Source of the DNA: Heliocidaris erythrogramma | Taxonomy: Eukaryota > Echinodermata > Echinoidea > Camarodonta > Echinometridae | Length of the DNA stretch: 64,000 nucleotides | Reading direction: 5' to 3' | Assembly (NCBI GenBank): GCA_025617745.1 | Contig: CM046853.1 | Coordinates: 48,538,934-48,602,933 of the forward strand | Shown: piece by piece, positions 37,381-49,300 of the stretch | Layout: each line of letters begins with the position of its first letter | Position numbering within the stretch: position 1 is the first letter of the stretch | Translations under genes and position numbers: made by a program | Notes under the pieces: generated by a model | Told to the model about the DNA's origin: nothing | What the model saw: the letters and a program-made list of their open reading frames with translations, nothing else | Databases searched by the model: none

Positions 37381-40300
37381 TCAATTTCATTTCATAATCT
37401 TTGTTTATTACGGAAAGACTCCAGAACATGACAATCTTGGGGGGGGGGACATCATTTTTAAATGCATAATAGTGAATTGGCTTTTTAATACTTTTGTACA
37501 TTTTACTTATACAATTTTAGGAGATTTTTCGCTTCTTCTGTTCTTTAAACAAGATGTCATATTTCATGAATGGTTGACTTGTATAACTTCATTATCTGTT
37601 TCATGTATGTAGCTTGGGGCATCTTTACAATAAATAAAGGTTATCAAAACACCTCTTTTGTAGAGAGAAACACCCATTGAGCTTGGTCATCAACACAATG
37701 ATGTTGTCTAGCACAGAAAGTTTTCAAATTCATACCCTGAAAGATAGAAGAGGCATCTTATCTTTAGTTCACTGTCCAGGATCGTGGCATCTTATTTTAT
37801 CTACCCTTCAACAGGCTGTATGTATTTAGGGCCTGTTTTCTTTCTCCTGCACAGCTGACACCACCATGTTAGATCATCCAGTGCATTAGGGTCACTGGAT
37901 CTCTTCTTTCTCCTGTACAGTTGACAGTTAAGAACATCCAGTGTAGAGAACCATCTTATCTTTAGTTCACTGTCCAGGATCGTGGCACCTCATTTGGTCT
38001 TCCCTTCAACATGTTGTATGGATTTCGGTCCTGTTATCTTTCTCCTGTACAGGTGACACCACCATGTTAGATCATCCAGTGCATTAGGGTCACTGGATCT
38101 TTTATTTCTCCTATACAGTTGACACCTCCATGCTAGATCATCCAGTGCATGAGAACCATCTTATCTTTAGTTCACTGTCCAGGATTGTGGCACCTCATTT
38201 GGTCTTCCCTTCAACATGTTGTATGGATTTCGGTCCTGTTATCTTTCTCCTGTACAGGTGACACCACCATGTTAGATCATCCAGTGCATTAGGGTCACTG
38301 GATCTTTTATTTCTCCTATACAGTTGACACCTCCATGCTAGATCATCCAGTGTAGAGAACCATCTTATCTTTAGTTCACTGTCCAGGATCGTGGCACCTC
38401 ATTTGGTCTTCCCTTCAACATGTTGTATGGATTTCGGTCCTGTTATCTTTCTCCTGTACAGGTGACACCACCATGTTAGATCATCCAGTGCATTAGGGTC
38501 ACTGGATCTTTTATTTCTCCTATACAGTTGACACCTCCATGCTAGATCATCCAGTGCATGAGAACCATCTTATCTTTAGTTCACTGTCCAGGATCATGGC
38601 ACCTCATTTTATCTACCCTTCAACAGGCTGTATATATTTAGGATCTGTTTTCTTTCTCCTGGACAGCTAAGAACATCCAGTGCATGAGAGCCATCTTATC
38701 TTTAGTTCACTGTCCAGGATCATGGCACCTCATTTTATCTACCCTTCAACAGGCTGTATATATTTAGGGCCTGTTTTCTTTCTCCTGCACAGCTGACAGC
38801 TAAGAACATCCAGTGCATGAGAGCCATCTTATCTCTGGCTCACTGTCATGGAGCTATCTTAGGAGCATCATGGCACCTTATCTTATCCACCCTCCAACAT
38901 CTTGTATGGATCTTGGGTCTAAAGCCCACACCTGGCGGAGGTCTCAAAGGTGAGAAATAATGCGAAATAATAAGAAAACATGATTTATTATAAAAAAAAA
39001 CATTAAAATGACGCTTTTCAAGCATGAACGTTACTTTTTATATGATTTCTCTAGCAAACCATAAAGATTGTTTACATTTAGTTGCAAAGCGTAACTTAAA
39101 AGCCATAAATTACGATAATCCTTTTCAAGCATGATATTTCCTTCTTTGATATGATTTCAGCAGCAAACCGTAAAGAGTCTTTACTTGTAGAGTGCAAAGC
39201 TAAATTTATATTTTCTTTAATTCATCATTCCAACTCTTGGTTCATATGCAGTTTGAAAGACTAAATATTATTTAATTTCTTTGCTCAATACTCAGCTATT
39301 CTATATTTTATAACCCAAATTAAGCAGCTATGTATTTGTAGTATGGAACAATCAGTATAAGTTTAGGTTAAGTCTGTGATTTTTTTTTGTTTATTACCAG
39401 GCCTCAGTATTGTATTGCACCTTCTTCTCCTTGCATGTTGTGTGTACTAGCCATAAAGATTACACTTGTGTAATCCTACCCTCGTTGTGTTTCTATAATT
39501 ATATCGAGTTGGATTTTTTTTTAAATTCCTACTCAAGCAGATAATTGGTTTGTATCCTTGTATTGTTTTAGGTGATGAATCACAAACAGTTGTGATGAAG
39601 AGTGAGTAAAGGGCTGCAGACTTTCACCAGCCGTCTTTCCATTATGCGTATATCATGATGCGTAGTGTAGCCGAATGAGCATGCATCTTGCATATATGCA
39701 TTAATCATTTGTGGTTAACAGAGTTGCATACTCATCTGTCATATGTTCTATCAGCTATTAACAATTTTTGTTACGCTGTAGATCAAAATATGGTAAGATG
39801 TTTGCGGTGGTGGGTAAAAAAAAAAAGAATAGACGAATTGGTGGGCAATCAAAACATGCTAGCAAAGATAGAGGGGACAAAGAAAGAGCACTAGAAAAAT
39901 TGGAAATTGAAAGTTTAGATTGAAATTGTAAGAGAGATATAAGAGAGAGAAATGAAGAATTAGTGAGAGAGAGATAGGAAGTAGAAAAACAGAGAAAGAG
40001 GAACAAATTAGCGAAGAACAAATTTTGTGCTTTTGTTGAAAAGAAGATATATGCTAAAAAGTTGCTGGGATGAAAGAGGGAAGGATATTGAAGTATTGTT
40101 GAGATGGAGAAAGAGGGAGAGAAACAGAAAGGGAAAAGCAGGAAATAAGGGAAAATAACAAAGAAAGAAATTTGCAGCTAATTTTTCAAATATTTTTTTC
40201 TTTTAATGGTAGAAGGCAGTAACTTGAAAGAGGGACCGAATAAATATATAATGTAGCAAGGAAAGGAAAATAATTGTAGGAGGTATAGAAAGCTACTGAA

Positions 40301-43300
40301 ATCCTGGCATTTGATTGGCTGAGATATAGCAATTTGGCAGTTGTTATTGATAACAGGTTTTATGAAACAGAATTGATTAACCAAATAGGAAATTGTAGAG
40401 GGACTGCAGTTGTTGTACTCATGTGGTTGCAATGGTGATTAGATGCATATAATCAGACAAAATGCTAGATAAATAAAGACATTGATAGATTTGTAGATTT
40501 ACTGATTTATAGTTAGATAAGTAGATAGATAGAAGAGTAGATACATGCAGATAGAAAAGTAGATCAGTATTACATATATTGACACAGAGAAAATACATGT
40601 AGATTAAAGTAGTTATTAGATTCATGGATAGATGGATGGATGTATGCACACAAGTAGATTCGTATACATGGGTGTGTTCAGATTATAATTTATCAAATCA
40701 GGTCAATATTAAGCATTTTTTAGCTTGGTCAACTTGCAGAATAAGCTGCTATAGTTGGCTATTGTCTTATGTACAGTGTCTTTGAAAAATAGATTATATT
40801 CTGAATAATATAGCAGTCTAAGTGTTCGAACATGAAATAGCACTTTGATGGGTAAATGTTAGCAACCGTTTTTCCCCAGGTATAGATTATACAGTCAGCC
40901 GAAAGTGATCTCCCTCTGCATCTCCATAGCTATATCATAACAATTGAGGAATATACCCTTTATAAGCCAAGACATTTACAGACGCTGATTTTTACTTTGT
41001 GTTGCCTGTATGTAGTTTTTATCACTCAGAAAATATTCTAGTTCGTGCTTGATTTATTGATATGAATTGTCTAGGTAGTTCCAGAAAATGGCAATGGATG
41101 AGGTTCATCTCAATGCTATTAGTAATTCATATCTGCATCGTGTTTTATACAGCTTTATGTTCAATGAAAATCATTATGAAATGTGTGCATGTATTTGTGC
41201 CCGAATATCAAGTGTACACTTGTAGATGGAATGGAGGAATGGAGGAATGGAACATGATAGAACGAACACAGATCTTAGAATTTATTCATGCATACATTGT
41301 TCTTATTTGTAGAGGTGATGAGGTTATCATTAGCAGTAGTTAACTGACATTCCACCTGTCAATTTGTTGTGTATTTCAGTGATTGTTACATTATAGTGTA
41401 CATGGTTATTCTCCATAGAAAATGGCATTACACGTAGTAAAACCCAAGTTTTGTGGATAATAAGTGACGTAAATATTAAATGTACAAATGATAACAAATC
41501 TGTATCCTCTTCATGATTAACAACATCTATAAAGCCAATAAATATTTGATCGCATTTGAAAGATAACAGAAAAAATTATAACACATAGACTATTGTATCT
41601 TTATTATTATTAATTAATTGTTTTACAATCTGCTATAATATAACTATTGTGCTTGTAATGAACTGTTTTGTGTGAACTTATTTGTAACAGCGATTCCCTG
41701 TACATGTGCATTGTAAATTGATGTGGACATATTTCTTTCTTTTTGCATACCTCTCTCTCTCTGCCCATTTTTTCTTTTAGTTTTGTGCAGTTTGCATGTT
41801 TCCCACTAGTATTTGCTAAGTATTCAATTGATTAAAGAAACAAGCCACAAAAAAATGGGTTATTTACTGCTCTGGCGAAAATGAATCTTTTGCCTGTATA
41901 TCTCCTAACCTATAGCACAGCTGCATCGTGATACAATCCCTTATGACTTCATCTATCTGAGCAATATTATGCTGTATGCTCCCATTCACATACCTTTGTG
42001 AGTCTACCATACTGTCACCAGTCGTGGCACACCCCTGCAATACAGCTTCATTGTCGCAATGACCAATATCACCTGCCCCAGTCTCTGTGGTGCATAGTGA
42101 ACAGATGCATCTGGCTTGCCAATAATAGTACCATACAATTGCAGGGAACATGTATGCAGTTTTTTGCTCACTGTCGAACGCGGGCACCGCATGAGATGCC
42201 AGGCGAAGTTCATTTTGAAAGTGAGCTATAGTTCTCATTTATGTTCTGCTATTTTTTTAATTATTTATTATAGAACTTAAATGGAACTTAAGTTCCATAA
42301 TATTGGCTAACCTATTTTTTTTAAACAGAAAAACACTTTTGAAATAAGTTGTCATTGTTCAGAGTTAGCTGACTTGCCAAGTTACGCTTTGCTCCAGTCA
42401 TGGCGTGCCATTCCTACAATACACATATCATGACGTAGGCAGCCTGATAAGCGCATTGCACTGTGCGCATACACAGTCTCGCAAAGCCAATGCAATAGCA
42501 AGATAGCTAACTGCAAGTGGTTTTGTAGCACGCCATGTACTAACTGAAAGTTTTATGACAGAGTTATTTATCTTTGATTAACCATTCCTTTGCAATATTA
42601 TTTGGGAAGCAGTGCGTCACCACTAGTGCAGAGTGCTGGGACACTGGAGCAGCAGAAGCCTCACATAATCGCTGCAGTAGCGTTGGCGCTATACAAGCAA
42701 ATTGCAATGTTTTAGTTAACTTTTGTTCACAAGTTTTTTACACTGGCGATCATCCATTCGGCGAATCCTTGAATAATATGGTATTTTAAGAAAATCACTT
42801 ACCCAAAACTCCCAAACCGTGCCACGACTGGTGTAACTATGGTACATTATTGGTAAAATGATATTATATAAGAATAATATGTGATATTAAATGTACATGT
42901 TTGTATACATGGTATATTTAGGCATTTGCATCAAATTTATATCATGTGATCAAGATATAAAGGAGCAACAAAAATTTCTATGGAATATGTGACACTTTGT
43001 GATGGTACTTGTACTTACAGTAAATAATATGATCTCTGACATATTATACATATGTACAGTGTGCCCTTTAGGGGGATAAGCCAGGATCTCAGTCCTGGTC
43101 TCAATATAATTGATCCAAACAAAAGTATCATGGAATTTTTTTATGTTTTAACAGTTTCAAGAAATTTTTAAATGGATCTATGAATGGATGAGCTTTTAAA
43201 TTTGATATTTTGTTGCTTATAGTTGGAGGAGGGACTGATTCACATACCACAGTCATTACCACAGCAGCCATGACAGAGCTCCCTGTCCTTTCGTCCATGC

Positions 43301-46300
43301 TGTCTCAGCTCTTTGAGAGCTCCAAGTACCTAGATGATGTGGCCTTACACCATCTTATCAGTGCTCTGTGCAAGCTTTCTTCAGAGGCAATGGAGCTGGC
43401 CTACTCCAACAGGGTGAGTAAAACTGATGCAGTTAAATTTGAGAAATAGGTCATAGTGATCCAAAAGAGCTATGAGTACCTAGATGATGTTGCCATACAA
43501 TGTTGAGAAAATGTGAACAATTTGTGATATCAAATGGGTCTTGGAGTCTGATTCAGTCAGAATCATCCTTCGGAAGTTGGATCAATTCAAGTCAGCAAGT
43601 TTCATGCTGCAGTCCGTATTAGTAGCCTCCTCTTTTAGCACTTTTTATTTGTGTTTCTTTGATTTGCAGCAAGAACCCTCACTCTTTGCTGTAGCCAAGC
43701 TCCTAGAGACAGGATTGGTCAATCTACCTCGCATGGAGGTACTCTGGCGCCCTCTTACAGCACATCTGTCCGAGATCTGCCAGCACCCAAACTCCAAGAT
43801 GAGGGAATGGGGAGCTGAGGCAGTCACATCACTTATCAAGGCAGCTCTGGCATACAAGCACAACCCTCCACTTCATGAAAATCTGGTATGTTATTATTCC
43901 CTCATTCTCCTTCTTTGAAATATTTATTTGTAAGTTTGTATCATTGTATATCAGTGTTAAGAACTCTTTATTTGCCAGGGACTACATCTGTGGACTGCCA
44001 GAATGTTTGGTGTACAATGTTCCATAACACTGTACATGTGACAAAAGTCAAATAAAGCGGCCTCTTGCATGCTTTTGAAGTCGACCGAAGCAGAAAAAGA
44101 GTTAATTTTGAAAGATATCTTTAAAATTCCTACCCATACATTTGCCATTTTCCCTGTCTTTATCCATTGGGATAAAAAAACAAAAACAACCAAACAAACA
44201 AACAAATTTGACAAAAATAGATGTAACTATCAGGTATGTGAGGTCTATCAGCCATTTAATTCAAAAGGATGTTATTTTAATTGTTGCCAGTGAAAGTTTT
44301 AGTCTGATTAAAAAGCTGCAGGCAAATGTGTGTAGGGGAAATAATGAATATATGGGTCATGAGAAGAGAGAAGAGATTGGTATTTGGCTAAAAGAGTCTA
44401 AATATTAGACTTTTTAACGTGTCTATTACACTATTCAGTTCATATGAGTATTTACGTAAATTGACTGTTTTGGATATTTGTTCATCATGAAGCAAAAACA
44501 GATTAATTTCTACTGCGTGTAATGAGGACATAATGAGAACATGCCAGCATGACAAGAAAAACATTTCAAGATTCAAGATTCAAGATTTATTGTCCATATA
44601 TAATACAGAAATTTGCTTTCCATTGGTGTCACATGCAATATGTGAAATATAGACAATACATGGTATCGTGTGTTGAGAGCCAAAAGGGCGATAACACTAT
44701 ATGAGCAAACAGCCATCCGCAGCACACAACATTACATTTGAGAACTATGTAAGATTTCATATAGCATTTCTGGGTTGTTATTTATTTATTTTTTAAATTT
44801 TTGTTTTTTGTCCCTGCTTCAGAGGTTGCAGACATTACTCCTGGGTCCCCTCCAAGAACTATCATTAATACCACATGCAGACATCAGGCAGAAGCAGTTG
44901 GATTGTGTGCATCAGATCCTGTCCAACAATGGGGAGACTCTAGTACATGGTTGGCCTCTGGTCCTAGGAGTGATTGGTGCTGTCACTACTGACCAAGGGT
45001 AGGTAGTGAAAACATATACCTGATGAGGATAAGCTGGTGAGATATATATATATTTCTTATTGCAATACAATCACTTCTTTCAAAAAAAGGTTGAAGCAGT
45101 TTCTTTCCCTTAAATATGTATAGTTATTTTTATTTTTCTTTGTTATCTATATTTGTGTTACATTTTATTTTTTATTTTTATTTTTTGTTTTTGTTTTTAT
45201 TTGTTGTCTATATAATTTTCGCAATATTTTTAGGGAACTATGCTTGTACAAGGCCCAAGGGCTTTATTTATGTAGTTCCCCATTTCATTTTCTAATTTCG
45301 TTTATGACATATTTTGTATTTGTTTTGAATGTACTTTTTAATTGAAAATGAAATAAATGAGAATGGAATTGAAATGATACAGTTGCATTGTGTGCATCAG
45401 ATCGTACAAAATACTTGTAGTATTTCTGTCTAAATATCACAGCTAAAACACATCATCTAGATTAATAATTCTCAAAATCATTTCCATTTCATTTTTGTAT
45501 GCTGCAGGGAATCATTAATTCGTTCAGCATTCCAGAGTATTCAGTTGGTCGTCACAGATTTCCTTCCCATCATGCCTTGCTACTGCTTACAAATCTGTGT
45601 GGAAGTAGCGGCAAAGTTTGGATTGCAGAAAGAGGAGCTCAACATCAGTCTTACAGCAATAGGGTTATTGGTAAGTTTTATAGCTTTCAGAACTTTTGTG
45701 TTGCATTTTATCTTCATTGATTGGTGTCATGTTACCAAATTCTGCAGAGGTATATCTGACTGTATGATTTCTCAAAATCGAGGACTTCGCCAAATATAAG
45801 AACTGTTGCAAGTTTTATCAAATGTTTATTTTCAAACCTTTTTGTCTGCCCAGAGTTCTTTTGTTTCTTGCATCCTCCTTTTTATTCTCTTTTTAGATAA
45901 AAATATCTTTTCCATCTTTTTTATTCTCTTTATTCTCTCTTTTTCATTACCTTTCTGTCTGTTTCTATACATCTCTCCGTTTCCATGGGTTTTTTATTGG
46001 TGTGTGTTTGTCTCTGTCTCTGTCTCTGTCTCTGTCTCTGTCTCTGTCTCTGTCTCTCTTTGTCTGTCTGTCTCCCCCCCCTCCTCCCTCTCTCACATTG
46101 CCTCTCTGTAATATTAACTTCATTCTCCCAAACCTTCCTGTCTACTCTCCTCAGTGGAATATCTCTGACTACCTGTACCAGAACAGAGAGAAGATCAGGA
46201 CAGTACTCAGTAAGGAAACCAGTGGTGGACCTAAGACCACAAGTAACGGAGAGCAACCCATCCCTCCCTTTGATGCTCTGTGGCTCACCCTCTACTCCAG

Positions 46301-49300
46301 GTTAGTCACATCTGTCAACAACATAACTGCAATCAAACCTGAAAGGCCTCTATTTAAAAAGACAACATTTTCAGTTTTCCTGAAGAAACCTTGTACATAA
46401 ATACCACATGCCTATAAAGACCCCATTTATCATCTCGCTTGAGATGTCTTTATGCGCATCACTGTATTATGAAAATAATATTGCACTTTTTCCCATTGGC
46501 AAAGATCACATATACGACCTGCAAATGAAATAAATCAGAAAAAACTGATGGAGGATGTTTTTGAGGTTACTGCAAACCAGGCATTCTCATGTTACTACCA
46601 GGCTATTGCTGGAAAGTGGCAGTAACATGATATAGTATTCAGAGGTTTCATGCAAAAATATCACTAATGAGAGATGTGGCATTAGGGTCCTTCATGTTCT
46701 TTGCCTTTTGATAAAACACGTCTTCACAGCTATAATCGTATTTTTTCATATTGTATATTTGCATGCATATTAATTTTGTAAGATGCGTCAAATCGTACGT
46801 TTTTGTGGTGTAGGGCTCTCTTGTTTTTGTATGTGATGCAAGAAATTTATGAACTTGAACTTGGATTAATTCTTCTGTAACCCAAGCTGTTTATCATTAG
46901 GTCCATCATAGAAATAAATGTTTATCAGGAAAACCAAGTTTGTGTGATTGCATTTCTTTCCCCTTCAGGTTGGCTGACCTGTGTGTGGACTCGAGACCAG
47001 CGGTCAGGAAGAGTGGTGGTCAGACTCTCTTTTCTACCATCAGTGCCCATGGAGCTCTTCTCAAGCATACTACTTGGCAGATTGTCTTGTGGCATGTGAG
47101 TCAAGTTGAATTTCTCAACAAACTGTTCTAAAAATTATACTATAAAGCTGTGAAAAAGGAAAAGTAAATAGAACACCAGAGTCATCAATCTCAGTGAAGG
47201 TACCGAAAGGCACCATGCATAGCCCTGAGAACCGGGAATGTGAGGGATCCCCTCTTTTTCTGCAGCACCCAAGCACTGTAGGGGTTGCTCCGTGGGGGGG
47301 GGGGGGGGGGATGAGTAGGTGTTGCTGTCGGGGGTGCTGAATTTTAAAGTACAAAGGCACCCCAAAAATTTAAGAACTTTTGAAGTTTGTCTTGCTTGTC
47401 AGAGAATTTTGGAGAGAAAAAGCACCCTGCAGACCCGCAGGAAAAATGTCACTCTGAGATGCCTGGGAGCATGTAACAACTTGAAGTAAAGATATACTGT
47501 AAACGTGGAATATTTCGCGCATTTCGCGCGGCATGCAATTTGCGCAAAAATAAAAACACGCAAAAATTTTGTTTACGTATTCTTTGGCCCATGAACCTAG
47601 CACGTTGGCGAAATTAAAAACGTGAAATTCACCTTACTTGGCCGAGCGCGAAAAATTAATCGCGTGAAAATTTCCACTTTTACAGTATTATTTCAAACAT
47701 TTGAATTCTTACCAGACTTGCACACCAGGTTAAGTATCTCTGATATAGTCTATGCTAGTATACAAATTTTTTTTCAAAGGATACAATGGTTTATGCCACA
47801 AATAGAAGGTATATCAAGGCATAAATTCACTCTTTTTATTTATTTTATTCATTTTGTCATTCCACCTAGGTCCTGTTCCCATTGCTGGACAAAGTGAAGA
47901 AGTGTTCCAGTGTGGCTGCTACCGAGCAGTCTGAGCCCAGTGGGAACATTCTCATCCATCACTCGAGGGACACAGCAGAGAAACAGTGGGCAGAGACCAA
48001 GGTTCTCACACTAGCTGGTGTGGCCAGGGTCTTCAATACATGGAGATATGCTCTCTTACCTCTAGGTAAAATATCAATATATGATTGGAGATTTTCGTTA
48101 AAGTAGCTATCCAAAGAAAATCACAAATATGGCAATTAATGTATCACTAGAAACTAGGAAGCTTACAGATGGCAATCGTATAAGTTTTATGTCAACTGCG
48201 TATCTGATGATTATAAAAACAACATAAATAAAGGCTCTTGTCTTGGTCTAGTGGATACGTCACCGGACTGTGGCTCACATGGTTCGCGGTTCGAATCCCG
48301 CCACGGCGCTAATGTCCTTTGGCAAGACATTCATCTACATTTGCCACTCTCCACCCAGGTGAAGTAAATGGGTACCCGGTAGGAAGAAATTCCTTGAATG
48401 CTTTAGCGCCTATCATGGCAGCTCGGCTAAAGCCGGGGTAATAATGTGATACTTTGTATTAAGCGCAGTAGAGTATATTCATATAGTGACTGCGCTATAT
48501 AAATGGAACATATTATTATTATTATAAATAAAAGCTCTTCTCAGCATCTGGAATATCCGAGGATTCGCCAGAAATATAGCGATGTTTTGATGTCGTCACA
48601 CTAGGGATCGATCCTGCTTAAGCAGACGACGTCCTATAATGAATGAACGTAATTGCAATGCAATTATTTATCAAATTATAAAGAGTTTGGTACATTTAAA
48701 CATGACCTTATTTCACACCATTCTAAAAGGGAAAGTGAACTGATTCTGATAACTAAAACCGTTTGATTGTAAATACACAGGAGAAGGGTCAATGATCAAT
48801 GAAATAAACCCCACTTTCAAATTGAAAAGCCCTCCGAATAATATCACAGATTGTATTCGTTCCCTCTTGAAACGCCGAACATGCCCCGGTGCAAGCAGCT
48901 GAAAATACAATGGCGTCTTATTTTGTTTACAAGTGACTGATTCCTTTATTTTTTAACGTTGCATTTTTCATCAAAATAATACGATACACGAAGTTAAGAG
49001 TGAGGCAACAGACTAACATTAAGACTGACGCTAGTCAAGTAAGAGAAATAAGTGAAGAGGAGATGACAAAACAGGCACTGAAAAATGTGTAAGATGTTAT
49101 GGGACATCGTCTGCTTAGACAGGACTGGTCCTTTGTGTGTCGTCACACATCTCAGCAGCGTTCAAGGAGCTCTTCAGCTGCTATATCGGGGGCTGTATTT
49201 TACCGTTTTATAATTGATAATAATCATTAATTCAAATGTTTCCAAGCGTTGAATTTCGATAACCTTGTTTAATTTATGCCATCTATGCAATAATAAGTAT

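Noticed and set aside
37754-38792. Mutually exclusive alternative exons 16
   Set aside because: All copies lack the same 15 nt and carry in-frame stops, so they cannot replace exon 16 in a full-length protein.
41864-42238. 124-codon open frame as a possible transposase
   Set aside because: No DDE or zinc-finger pattern, and it crosses the left end of the inverted-repeat element, so it is unlikely to be that element's protein.
45930-46256. Arg/Gln-rich open frame on the - strand
   Set aside because: Translation of the (TGTCTC)n repeat opposite MON2 exon 21.
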